NCBI GenBank assembly: GCA_963761985.1
Contig: CAVXIT010000012.1
Span: 138,870-202,869, forward strand
Direction: 5' to 3'
Source of the DNA: JACCTH01 sp963761985
GTDB lineage: Bacteria; Actinomycetota; Acidimicrobiia; Spongiisociales; ZC4RG35
DNA: 64,000 nt
Under the pieces are notes generated by a model. The model searched no databases and was not told the origin of the DNA. It saw only the letters and a list, made by a program, of their open reading frames with translations. Both the position numbers and the translations under genes were made by a program. This document shows, in pieces, positions 34,643-42,833 of this stretch; positions within the stretch are counted from its first letter, which is position 1; each line of letters begins with the position of its first letter.

Positions 34643-35720
34643 GCGAACCCAGGGTTGGTAGCCGCGCTTGAACGCGGATAACAGCCCGCAGAACGAACCC
34701 CTACCGACGCCATCGCCAATCTGGCACAGTTGACCTTGTGAAGCTTGACTATCGAACTAGGGCGATCTGGCTGCGAATCGCAGGCTGGATACATCGGACA
34801 CGAGCAAGCCATCAAGCTTGGGGCATGACCAGAGATGCAATCAGGTGGCGGTTGCGAGACAGGAGATGTGGATTCCGCTCGGACGTGGGCTCTATCGGGT
34901 CAACGGTATTGAGCGGCGACTATCGGGGACTGCTCAGAGGCAGCTATGGCGATCCTGCCCGACCCCACGGTTTCGCATCAGTCGGCCGCCGAGCTCACCA
35001 GGATGTCGAATGTGCCTCGCCGGAAATTGGCCGTTGTAACGGTTCACGCCGGAACGACTCATGACTTTCCGGGAGTCAAGATTCACCGTTCGATCGACCT
35101 GCCCGCACCCATCGAATGGCAGGTCGATGGCATCCTGACGACTACGCCGGCTCGCACTTTGATAGATCTCGCTGCTGTCCTCCGGCCGCGCCACATGGCA
35201 CAGGTGCTTGACGAGGCTTTGGCATCGCGAATCGCTGACCCTCGACGACGTGCAGACCGTCTTTGCAGACGTGGCGAGACGTGGACGCACGGGTACGGCG
35301 GCGATGCGAGGCCTTCTGAAGGACCGTGTTGGATCTGAGTTGATCACTGCGACCGGCTGGAGCGGAGTTGGTATGAAGTGTTTTCGAGAGTGGCGGCTTC
35401 CCCAGGCCGGAATTCCAGTATCCGGCGCCTTGGAATCCAGAGCCGACGCATCGACTTCGCTTGGCCGCATTTCCGATGTTGGCTGTGAGTGCGATAGCCG
35501 GCGCTGGCATACCAGGGACAACGACTTCCAAGCGGACCGCACTCCGCGACAACCTCGCCCTCGCCCACAACTGGCGAATTTACCGGTTCACGTGGGAAGA
35601 TTTTCGCCAACGCCCGCATCTCGTCGTTGCGCAACTTCAAGCGGCACTCGCAGCGTGAGACGCTACGATTCTCTGGGCTGGTATCCGGCTGTACTGCGTA
35701 CGTCCGAACCCTGGGTTCGC
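34643..35720. repeat. 14-bp inverted repeats flanking the broken AbiEi-like gene
   Basis: GCGAACCCAGGGTT at 34643-34656 recurs as its exact reverse complement at 35707-35720. Each arm contains the near-palindrome AACCC-A-GGGTT. The arms sit just outside the degraded gene, 1.05 kb apart, and just beyond the stop codons of the two flanking genes. They could be ends of an inserted cassette, paired hairpin terminators, or binding sites of the encoded protein. No target-site duplication was seen. Confidence 0.5.
34738..35658 (+). pseudogene. AbiEi-like/DUF559-type protein gene, multiply frameshifted
   Basis: Stitching the three frames gives a coherent protein of about 300 aa. It has an N-terminal winged helix (MTRDAIRWRLR), IPLGRGLYRVNGIER, LPDPTVSHQSAAEL, GVKIHRSIDLP, TTPARTLIDLAAVLRPRHMAQ, VFADVARRGRTGTAAM, and a C-terminal ECDSRRWHTRDNDFQADR...WRIYRFTWEDFRQRP, like the Vsr/DUF559 endonuclease-fold end of AbiEi-type proteins. 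About six frame changes interrupt it, near 34.80, 34.83, 34.86, 34.95, 35.22 and 35.54 kb. Decay is plausible for such accessory genes, but clustered sequence errors cannot be excluded. Inverted repeats flank it. Confidence 0.7.
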
Positions 35721-36601
35721 TAAATGCCCACCAACCACGCCGCTCCGCGGACGCCGGAGGAATCACCGTGGGTGTTTTTCAACAGCGGCGTTTGGACTCT
35801 GTCCGAGAACACATAACGGTCCCAGCGGGACGGGGTTTGGGTGTAGAGCTCGTCGACGTTGCTCATTCCTCCCCCGAGAACGATCGCGTCGGGGTCGAGG
35901 ACATTGATGATGGTTGCGAGACCTCTGGCCAGACGGTCGCAGTAGTCGGCGAGATGCGCGGAAGCCTCGGCATCGCCTTGCCGCGACGCTTCGACCACTT
36001 CCTTCGCTGACGCCGCGCCGGCCAGCGCGGCAAAACCGGTTCCGGAAAGGAACGTCTCGATGCATCCGTGGAGTCCGCAGTAGCACGACGGACCCGGCAT
36101 CTCATCGGGCCGGGGCCAAGGCAACGGGTTGTGACCCCACTCTCCTGCGACTCCGTTGGGGCCGTCGAGCGCCCGACCATCAACAACAACGCCGCCGCCA
36201 ACTCCGGTGCCGATGATCACGCCAAATACGACTTGGTGTGAAGCCGCGGCACCGTCGGCTGCCTCGGACAGGGTGAAACAATCGGCGTCATTCCTCAAGA
36301 CCACCTCGCGGCCCAGTGCGCGCTCGAGGTCGGCGTGGAGTGGTTTGCCGTTGAGATAGACGGCGTTCGAGTTGCGGAGCGTGCCGCCGGAGATCGATCC
36401 CGGGGTTCCGATGCCGATCGCGGAAGCGACCGGTCCGGCTTTGGCCTCCAGGTTTGAAACCAGTTTGCCGATCGCCGCCAACGTGGCTTCGTAGTCTCCC
36501 CGGGGCGTGTCGATCCGGAGACGGGCCGGCTCACCACCTGCGGGATCGAGCACCACCCCCTCGATCTTGGTTCCGCCAAGATCTATGCCAAGTCGATTCA
36601 T
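35720..36601 (-). CDS. ROK-family sugar kinase (fructokinase-like)
   Basis: 293 aa from ATG 36601. ROK kinase that phosphorylates a hexose with ATP. N-terminal phosphate motif GIDLGGTKIEGVV, GTGVGGGVVVDG, EWGHNPLP, and the zinc-binding CYCGLHGCIETFLSGTGF typical of the family. The CYCGxxGCIETFxSG form is closest in my memory to Mak-type fructokinases. It follows the LCP gene by 22 nt on the same strand. The stop codon borders the right arm of the 14-bp inverted repeat. Confidence 0.85.
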   Translation of the reverse strand: MNRLGIDLGGTKIEGVVLDPAGGEPARLRIDTPRGDYEATLAAIGKLVSNLEAKAGPVASAIGIGTPGSISGGTLRNSNAVYLNGKPLHADLERALGREVVLRNDADCFTLSEAADGAAASHQVVFGVIIGTGVGGGVVVDGRALDGPNGVAGEWGHNPLPWPRPDEMPGPSCYCGLHGCIETFLSGTGFAALAGAASAKEVVEASRQGDAEASAHLADYCDRLARGLATIINVLDPDAIVLGGGMSNVDELYTQTPSRWDRYVFSDRVQTPLLKNTHGDSSGVRGAAWLVGI

Positions 36602-36623
36602 CTTGGTCGATTCATATGCTTGC

Positions 36624-37754
36624 TCAGCGGGCAGCCGCCGGATAGACCTCCGCGAGAAGATCGTTGAAGTTCGTCGTGGGGGCGAGTACCAGCTCACCGG
36701 CTCCCGTGCGGAAGTCGGTGACGTCGATCGAGAACCGATTGACTCCCTCACGACTGATCCCGCGGTATGCCCAGGCCGTGGAGATGGCATCCCCGAATGA
36801 CCAGCCGCTATCCACCCGCACCGCCCCCGCCACCGCTTCCAGTCGGGAGGAGAGCGACCCCAACGAGCCGAAGTTGGCCATGTTCTTGGCGAGCTGGAAA
36901 AGGATGTCTTGCTGGCGGCGCATCCGGTTGAAGTCAGAGCCTCCGACGATCTGCCATTCCCCGTCGATCAACTGCTCAGTGTTGCGGGATCGGGCCCAGG
37001 CCAGGGTCGTGTAGCCGTCGGCCCAGATACAACCGCCGGGTAGATCCAGCCCCGAGTTGGGGTCTCGGGCCGGATGGTCGGTGCAAATGCTCGTCCCCCC
37101 CAACGCGTTCACCACCGCAGCGAACCCGTCGAAGCTGAGCCGGGCGACATGATCGATCGGGACGCCGGTGAAACCCTCGACCATCAGCGCGATGAGCTCG
37201 GTTCCTGAGGCAAAGTCGGTGCAGCCGCCGAGGCCGGCGTTGATCCGGCTCCAGCCGCCGGTGCACGGGTTGGCCACATAGAGATCGCGCGGCAGCGAAA
37301 CCAGGATCGGAGCAGCACCGTCATTGGGGGCGAGCGCCAGGATGATGGTGTCGGCCCGCGAGCCCGATTCATCGCTCCCCACGCCGAGATAAGCATCGAA
37401 CATGTCATCGGGCAGCGTCCGCCCGATCGCCGCCGGATTCGAATAGCCGCGCTTCCGTTCGGTATCAGAGGCGTAGAACTCAGCCTCGATCTCAGCTGCG
37501 GCAAGATCGCGTGCGGCCGCCTGGTCGATCAAAAGCCGCTCGGCCGCTTCGAGGCGAGCGGCGGCGTCCCGAATCTCGTCGGGACTTCTCTGCAGCATCG
37601 CCATCGAAGCACCCATCGGGTTGAAATCGTCGGTGGCAACCGCCTCGAACGTCAGCCAGATCTGAGAGACGAAGAAGCCAACCGTGCCCAGCACGATTCC
37701 GCCGACCACGATGACGGTCGTGCGAATCGGATGTTGCAGCGCGTACCCAACCAT
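36624..37754 (-). CDS. LytR-CpsA-Psr (LCP) family protein
   Basis: 376 aa. N-terminal transmembrane helix (about 10-30), a helical charged stretch (about 55-95), then an extracytoplasmic LCP domain (DTIILALAPNDGAAPILVSLPRDLYV; NRMRRQQDILFQL). Family members transfer lipid-linked polymers such as teichoic acids or arabinogalactan onto peptidoglycan. GGAGG lies 4 nt before ATG 37754. Followed by the ROK kinase gene; a shared role in surface glycans is only suggestive. Confidence 0.87.
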   Translation of the reverse strand: MVGYALQHPIRTTVIVVGGIVLGTVGFFVSQIWLTFEAVATDDFNPMGASMAMLQRSPDEIRDAAARLEAAERLLIDQAAARDLAAAEIEAEFYASDTERKRGYSNPAAIGRTLPDDMFDAYLGVGSDESGSRADTIILALAPNDGAAPILVSLPRDLYVANPCTGGWSRINAGLGGCTDFASGTELIALMVEGFTGVPIDHVARLSFDGFAAVVNALGGTSICTDHPARDPNSGLDLPGGCIWADGYTTLAWARSRNTEQLIDGEWQIVGGSDFNRMRRQQDILFQLAKNMANFGSLGSLSSRLEAVAGAVRVDSGWSFGDAISTAWAYRGISREGVNRFSIDVTDFRTGAGELVLAPTTNFNDLLAEVYPAAAR

Positions 37755-37796
37755 GGGGCCTCCGGGGTGAACAGAAATGGTAAGGCGCGCGAGGCT

Positions 37797-38195
37797 TCAG
37801 CTCTGGGAGATGAAGACCGTTCCGGTGAAGTGGCCCACCACGCGTTGATCGGAGCGATGCACGAGCACGCGATAGGTGGCAAGAGTTCTTCCGCGATGAA
37901 TCTCGGTCGCGGTGGCGGTCAACTCATCACCCGGCTTGGTCCCAGCTGAGAACACCATGTGGGTATCGATCGCTGAAGCGTTCGGCTCGTAGGAGTTGGC
38001 ATAGAGCGAAAAAGCGCAATCGGCCAGGCTGAAAACGACGCCACCATGGGTTGCGCCGTGAAAGTTGGTCTGCTCCTCGGTGATCGTCATACCAACTTTC
38101 AAGAAATCGTTCCCCACCTCGACCAGGCTGATGCCAAAGCTCTGCGCGTAGCGATCAGACTCGAGACGGGCGCTCACCCTGCCCGCATCGATCAC
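37797..38195 (-). CDS. PaaI-type hotdog-fold thioesterase
   Basis: 132 aa from GTG 38195. Hotdog thioesterase of the PaaI group (NFHGATHGGVVFSLADCAFSLYANS, holding the active-site region). Likely hydrolyses an acyl- or hydroxyphenylacetyl-CoA. GTG 38195 overlaps the upstream amidotransferase stop (GTGA), which argues for that start over GTG 38210. It is not in the paa operon at the end of the window, so a link to phenylacetate is not implied by position. Confidence 0.82.
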   Translation of the reverse strand: MIDAGRVSARLESDRYAQSFGISLVEVGNDFLKVGMTITEEQTNFHGATHGGVVFSLADCAFSLYANSYEPNASAIDTHMVFSAGTKPGDELTATATEIHRGRTLATYRVLVHRSDQRVVGHFTGTVFISQS

Positions 38196-38869
38196 CCCTC
38201 CTCCAACCACGACCGAAAGAAGGCGCGAGAGGTGCTGTCCAATTCGCGATCGGCCTCTTCGAGATGCTGGCTATAGCTGTCGTAGTCAATTCCAGCCTTC
38301 GGGAGTAACGACCAATCCTCTTTGCCCCATCGTTTGGCGAGATCGAGGTCGGCATCGGGGTGGAACTGCACCGCCAGGGCCGAGCCCAGGCGAAATGCCT
38401 GCGGGAACATTGCGCTTCTGGCAAGCAACGTCGCGCCGGGCGGAAGGTGGAACGTGTCCTGGTGCAAACTGAACACACGACTGCCAAGCGCCTGAATAGA
38501 AGGGTCAGCCTGGCCTTCCTCGGTCAAGACGAGGTCGACAACATCGGCCTCCGGGCGTTGCGCGGGAAAGGCGGTTCCGCCAAGGGCTGCGGCCAGGAGC
38601 TGACTCCCCAGACAAACGCCGAGCACCGGCAGTCCCTCTGCGACCAGGCCGGCGAGCCACTCCTTCTCGGCTTGCATCCAGGTGTGGAGGTTGTCCTCGT
38701 AGGCCCCCATCTCCCCGCCGAGCGTCACGACCCGATCGAACGACTCGCTCGTCGGAACTTCATCGCCCTGATGGAGGTAAATCCGAGCCACTGCTGCGCC
38801 GATGCGGGCAAGTTCGTCATCAAGGCGACCAGTGGTTTGTTCGCAGTGGTAGACGACACTGACGCGCAC
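38192..38869 (-). CDS. Class I glutamine amidotransferase-like protein
   Basis: 225 aa from GTG 38869. GATase-1 fold like the stand-alone GuaA-type amidotransferases (VVTLGGEMGAYED; nucleophile cysteine in VLGVCLGSQLLA; histidine in VQFHPDADL). It may use glutamine, or gamma-glutamyl compounds, as substrate; no synthetase partner is adjacent. GTG 38869 is chosen because TAGCGT lies 7 nt upstream and the fold begins there; a longer frame would overlap purC. It is coupled to the PaaI-like gene. Confidence 0.8.
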   Translation of the reverse strand: MRVSVVYHCEQTTGRLDDELARIGAAVARIYLHQGDEVPTSESFDRVVTLGGEMGAYEDNLHTWMQAEKEWLAGLVAEGLPVLGVCLGSQLLAAALGGTAFPAQRPEADVVDLVLTEEGQADPSIQALGSRVFSLHQDTFHLPPGATLLARSAMFPQAFRLGSALAVQFHPDADLDLAKRWGKEDWSLLPKAGIDYDSYSQHLEEADRELDSTSRAFFRSWLEEG

Positions 38870-38876
38870 GGCGGCA

Positions 38877-38882
38877 ACGCTA
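38877..38882 (-). promoter_or_regulatory. Candidate -10 box (TAGCGT) of the amidotransferase gene
   Basis: TAGCGT on the minus strand ends 7 nt before GTG 38869. It lies 8 bp from the purC -10 box, so the two divergent promoters are back to back. Confidence 0.45.
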
Positions 38883-38890
38883 ACGCCCTT

Positions 38891-38896
38891 TAGGAT
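38891..38896 (+). promoter_or_regulatory. Candidate -10 box (TAGGAT) of purC
   Basis: TAGGAT ends 7 nt before GTG 38904, with no Shine-Dalgarno between. It would drive the purC-purS-purQ-purL-ABC transcript as a leaderless mRNA. Confidence 0.5.
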
Positions 38897-38903
38897 CGAC
38901 CCA

Positions 38904-39782
38904 GTGAGAAAGATCGGTTCCGGCAAGGTTCGAGACATCTACGACGTCGGTGACGACCGCCTTTTGCTGGTCGCCAGCGACCGGATCAGCGCCTACGACG
39001 TTGTTCTGCCCGACCCGATCCCGGACAAAGGCCGGGTGCTCACGGCTATCTCCAAGTTCTTCTTCGAGTTGCTAGACGTTCCGAACCACTTCCTCAGCAC
39101 TGACATCTCCGAATTCGAGCTGCCCGAATCAGATTGGCCCGATCCTCAGTACTTCGCCGGGCGATCAATGGTGGTTAAGAAGGCCGAAGTGGTGCCGGTC
39201 GAATGCGTCGTGCGGGGATACCTATACGGGTCCTCCTGGCGAGAGTATGAGGCCGGAGGAGGACCGACGACGGAGCACCTGCCGGCGGGATTGCTGCTCG
39301 CCGACCGACTCGCCGAACCGATCTTCACCCCCGCGACGAAAGCGACCGAAGGGCACGACGAGAACCTGGATGAAGCGGGAGCGCGCAGCCTTATCGGTGA
39401 TGATCTGTACGAAGAGCTCAAGGCGCGCTCGCTCGATATCTATAAAGGCGCCGCCGAGCACGCGACAAACCGCGGAGTGATCCTGGCCGATACGAAGTTC
39501 GAGTTCGGACATGCCGGAGACGAGCTCATCCTCATCGATGAGGTCCTCACTCCCGATTCCTCGCGCTACTGGCCGGCTGACGAATGGAAGCCGGGCAAGG
39601 ACGTTCCTTCCTTCGACAAACAGTACGTGCGGGATTGGCTCGATCGATCCCGGTGGGACCATCAGCCGCCTGCGCCCCATCTGCCCCCGGATGTGATCGA
39701 AGGCACTCATCAACGCTACGTCGAAGCCCACGATCGCATCACCGGGACGAGCTTCGCCCACTACCTGGCCGCACACACATGA
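38904..39782 (+). CDS. purC: SAICAR synthetase
   Basis: 292 aa. Phosphoribosylaminoimidazole-succinocarboxamide synthase, which joins CAIR and aspartate using ATP. SGKVRDIYDVGDDRLLLVASDRISAYDVV at the N-terminus (quoted in parts: GKVRDIYD, ASDRISAYD), VECVVRGYLYGSSW, and DTKFEFGH are family signatures. The longer length is typical of the eukaryote/actinobacterial-like form. Start GTG 38904 is placed by TAGGAT. It overlaps purS (ATGA). Confidence 0.95.
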   Translation: MRKIGSGKVRDIYDVGDDRLLLVASDRISAYDVVLPDPIPDKGRVLTAISKFFFELLDVPNHFLSTDISEFELPESDWPDPQYFAGRSMVVKKAEVVPVECVVRGYLYGSSWREYEAGGGPTTEHLPAGLLLADRLAEPIFTPATKATEGHDENLDEAGARSLIGDDLYEELKARSLDIYKGAAEHATNRGVILADTKFEFGHAGDELILIDEVLTPDSSRYWPADEWKPGKDVPSFDKQYVRDWLDRSRWDHQPPAPHLPPDVIEGTHQRYVEAHDRITGTSFAHYLAAHT

Positions 39783-40027
39783 AAGTGATGGTGACGGTTT
39801 CCATAACCCGCCGGCCCGAGATTTCCGACCCCCAAGGCACCACCGTTCGTCGAGCCTTGCACAACCTCGGTTTTTCCGAAGTGGAGAGCATTCGATTTGA
39901 CCGACTGTTGACGCTGGAGGTGGAGGGCACTGACGACGAAGCGATCCGCCGCCGCGTGCAGGAGATGTGTGAACGACTGCTCGCCAACCCCGTACTCGAG
40001 GACTTTGCGGTGGAGGTCGGCGGCTGA
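39779..40027 (+). CDS. purS: Phosphoribosylformylglycinamidine synthase subunit PurS
   Basis: 82 aa, standard size. The small bridging subunit of the PurS-PurQ-PurL complex that converts FGAR to FGAM. Visible features: ITRRPEISDPQGTTVRRAL and VEVEGTD-like core, ending in FAVEVGG. ATG 39779 overlaps the purC stop; its own stop overlaps the purQ CTG start. Confidence 0.93.
   Translation: MKVMVTVSITRRPEISDPQGTTVRRALHNLGFSEVESIRFDRLLTLEVEGTDDEAIRRRVQEMCERLLANPVLEDFAVEVGG
40012..40017 (+). promoter_or_regulatory. Shine-Dalgarno (GGAGGT) that sets the CTG start of purQ
   Basis: GGAGGT lies 6 nt before CTG 40024 inside the end of purS. No ATG, GTG or TTG occurs in the purQ frame between here and TTG 40069, which is inside the conserved N-terminus. 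The site therefore points to CTG as the initiation codon. Confidence 0.6.
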
Positions 40028-40665
40028 CCCGTATCGCTGTTGCGGTCTTTCCCGGAACGAACTGCGAATTGGACGTTGCCGAAGCGCTCACGCGGCTCGG
40101 AGCTGACGCCGAGATTGTTTGGCACAACGAATCGAGTCTGAGTGGCTTCGACGGCGTGGTCTTGCCTGGTGGGTTTGCCCACGGCGATTACCTTCGCACC
40201 GGCGCCATCGCTCGCCTTTCGCCGATCATGTCAGCCGTCGCTCAATTCGCCGCCGACGGCCGGCCCGTTCTTGGTATCTGCAACGGTTTTCAGGTGCTGT
40301 GCGAATCCGGCCTTCTTCCGGGCGTTCTCATCGCCAATCACGATCTGAGCTTCATCTGTCGATTCGTCGAGCTCGAGGTCAGCGATCCAACGTCGATGCT
40401 CACTAACGGCCTGGCCCGTGGTCAGTCGCTGCGGCTTCCACTCAACTCGTATGAGGGGAACTACATCGACCCGGGCCGTTCGGGACGGAGCGTCTTGAGG
40501 TATCTCGACAATCCCAACGGTTCCCAGGATGGCATCGCCGCCGTCGCCAACGAGGATGGAAATGTGGTGGGGATCATGCCTCACCCCGAGCGAGCCAGCG
40601 GTGATTGGCTCGGCTCGACCGACGGCAATGTTTTGCTCGAGTCCTTCTTGCGAGCGTCCGGATGA
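40024..40665 (+). CDS. purQ: Phosphoribosylformylglycinamidine synthase glutaminase subunit PurQ (probable CTG start)
   Basis: 213 aa if read from CTG 40024. Supplies ammonia from glutamine to PurL. The catalytic cysteine is C86 in VLGICNGFQVL; the histidine/glutamate pair is in IMPHPERA. The invariant N-terminal strand IAVAVFPGTNCELD lies upstream of the first conventional start (TTG 40069), so that TTG would remove part of the fold. CTG 40024 overlaps the purS stop (CTGA) and has GGAGGT 6 nt before it. A missed base change in the start codon is the alternative. Confidence 0.9.
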   Translation: MTRIAVAVFPGTNCELDVAEALTRLGADAEIVWHNESSLSGFDGVVLPGGFAHGDYLRTGAIARLSPIMSAVAQFAADGRPVLGICNGFQVLCESGLLPGVLIANHDLSFICRFVELEVSDPTSMLTNGLARGQSLRLPLNSYEGNYIDPGRSGRSVLRYLDNPNGSQDGIAAVANEDGNVVGIMPHPERASGDWLGSTDGNVLLESFLRASG

Positions 40666-42833
40666 CGGTCGAGGAACTCTCGAAACACGAGCAACTCGGC
40701 CTCACCGACGACGAGTACGCATCGATCGTCGAACTTCTCGGGCGGGAGCCGCGAACCGCCGAGCTGGCGATGTTCTCGGTGATGTGGTCTGAACACTGCT
40801 CGTACAAGTCCTCCCGCGTGCATCTGAGCCGCTTCCCAACCGACGCGCCGTGGGTGGTGGTGGGGCCAGGTGAGAACGCCGGTGTCGTCGATATTGGCGA
40901 TGGGCTCCTGGCGGCCTTGCGAATCGAAAGCCACAACCACCCGTCTTATGTCGAGCCGTTTCAGGGAGCCGCCACCGGGGTGGGCGGAATCATCCGCGAC
41001 GTTTTCACAATGGGAGCGCGGCCCATCGCCCTTTGGGATTCCCTCCGCTTCGGCCCCCAGGATCAGCCACACAATCGTTTTCTCTTTCAGGGAGTCGTCG
41101 CCGGAATCGCTTCGTATGGCAATGCCGTGGGGGTGCCAACTGTTGGTGGCGAGTTGTCCTTCGCCGAGCACTACTCGGACAACCCGTTAGTCAACGTGAT
41201 GTGCCTCGGACTTCTCCGAACTGATGATCTCGTGCTTGCCACGACCGGCGCTCCGGGCAACAAAGCGATTCTCCTGGGCGCCGCGACTGGCCGCGATGGA
41301 ATCGGCGGCGCCTCGGTGCTTGCCTCCTCTTCCTTCGATGAGACCTCGGCAAGCAAGCGCCCCGCAGTGCAGGTCGGCGACCCCTTCGAGGAGAAGAAGC
41401 TCATCGAGGCTTGTCTTGAGCTCTACCAACGCAAACTGGTCGTGGGAGTTCAGGATCTCGGCGCGGCTGGCCTTTCGTGCGCGATCTCGGAGCCAACCGC
41501 GAAAGCAGGGACCGGAATCGACGTCAATCTCGACCTAGTCCATACCCGTGAATCCGGCATGACCCCACCCGAGCTGCTCATGTCGGAGTCACAGGAACGG
41601 ATGCTGGCCTTCGTCGAGCCCTCGCAGGTCGACGAGGTTCTGGCCATCGCTCGCAAATGGGAGATCGATGCCTCGGTCATCGGCACCGTCCTCGACGAGC
41701 CGATTGTGCGGGTTCACGCCGACGGTCACCTCGTGGCCGAGATGTCTGCGAGAGCGTTGACCCTTGACGCGCCTCGCTATGAACGGCCCCTCGGCGAGCC
41801 CTCCTGGATGGAGGACCTCTGGTCGAACACTGTCCATTTCGTCCGAACTCCCGATGTGGCCACAGCAGTGCTGCAACTTCTCGCCGAACCCGAACTCGGG
41901 TCGAAGGCGTGGGTCTTTGAACAGTTCGACCACATGCTCTTTCTCAACACAGTCGTCGGACCAGGGCATGACGCGACGCTGCTTCGGGTGAAGGACACCA
42001 ATCGGGGCCTCGCCCTCTCGACCGACGGCGATGGGCGCCTTTGCTATCTCGATCCTCGTCGCGGCGGCGCGCGCCTGGTGTGGGAGGCCGCGCTCAATGT
42101 TGCGGTGGTAGGAGCCGAGCCGCTGGCCGTGGTCGACAATTTGAACTTTGGCAATCCCGAGAAGCCAGACGTCATGTGGCAGTTCCGTGAGGTCGTGCAT
42201 GGGATAGCCGAGGCATGCGAATCTCTCGGCGTTCCTGTGATTGGCGGGAACGTGTCGTTTTACAACCAAACAGACGGGCTCGATATCTACCCAACTCCGG
42301 TGATCGGGATGCTGGGACTGATCGAGGAACTGGTGCTTCCTGCGCCGCGTCTCGACCGGGCCGAAGCAGGAATGGACATCTGGCTGATAGGGAGCGACTG
42401 GGCAATCAACCTGGCCGGCTCCATCTTCGAGAAGGTCACCTTCGGACACGTGGGCGGCCGGCCCTCGTCAGCTGATCCGACGATGGGCAAAGCGATCCTG
42501 CGCGTCGCGCGCCGTTTGGCCGCAGCCGGAGCACCAGTCCTGCACGACATCTCCACCGGCGGTTTGGCAGTAGCGCTCGCGGAGATTTGTATCGCCTCTG
42601 GAATCGGCGCCGACATCTCATACGACGACTGGCGATCTCTTTTCTCCGAGGACCCACACCGACTGCTGCTTGTCGCGCCGGCATCTCTTGATGTGAGTGA
42701 AGTTGCCCGCGACGAAGGGGTGCCCATCCGAAAGCTCGGAGCCATGGGTGGATCGGTTTTTCGGCTGGGCCGATCCGAGTTAAATCTCGCCACCATGAGC
42801 GACGTGTACAAGTCGAACTTCGTTTCCGTATGA
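40662..42833 (+). CDS. purL: Phosphoribosylformylglycinamidine synthase subunit PurL (small type)
   Basis: 723 aa from ATG 40662, the length of the small PurL that needs PurS and PurQ. Signature regions: EHCSYKSSRVHL, ESHNHPSYVEPFQGAATGVGGI, GGAS near residue 210, and VQDLGAAGLSCAISE. ATP-dependent amidation of FGAR. The start overlaps the purQ stop and the stop overlaps the ABC transporter start, both by ATGA. Confidence 0.96.
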   Translation: MTVEELSKHEQLGLTDDEYASIVELLGREPRTAELAMFSVMWSEHCSYKSSRVHLSRFPTDAPWVVVGPGENAGVVDIGDGLLAALRIESHNHPSYVEPFQGAATGVGGIIRDVFTMGARPIALWDSLRFGPQDQPHNRFLFQGVVAGIASYGNAVGVPTVGGELSFAEHYSDNPLVNVMCLGLLRTDDLVLATTGAPGNKAILLGAATGRDGIGGASVLASSSFDETSASKRPAVQVGDPFEEKKLIEACLELYQRKLVVGVQDLGAAGLSCAISEPTAKAGTGIDVNLDLVHTRESGMTPPELLMSESQERMLAFVEPSQVDEVLAIARKWEIDASVIGTVLDEPIVRVHADGHLVAEMSARALTLDAPRYERPLGEPSWMEDLWSNTVHFVRTPDVATAVLQLLAEPELGSKAWVFEQFDHMLFLNTVVGPGHDATLLRVKDTNRGLALSTDGDGRLCYLDPRRGGARLVWEAALNVAVVGAEPLAVVDNLNFGNPEKPDVMWQFREVVHGIAEACESLGVPVIGGNVSFYNQTDGLDIYPTPVIGMLGLIEELVLPAPRLDRAEAGMDIWLIGSDWAINLAGSIFEKVTFGHVGGRPSSADPTMGKAILRVARRLAAAGAPVLHDISTGGLAVALAEICIASGIGADISYDDWRSLFSEDPHRLLLVAPASLDVSEVARDEGVPIRKLGAMGGSVFRLGRSELNLATMSDVYKSNFVSV

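Noticed and set aside
34643..34660. Arms of the inverted repeat seen as remnants of a tRNA T-arm.
   Set aside because: No acceptor, D or anticodon arms could be placed around either copy.
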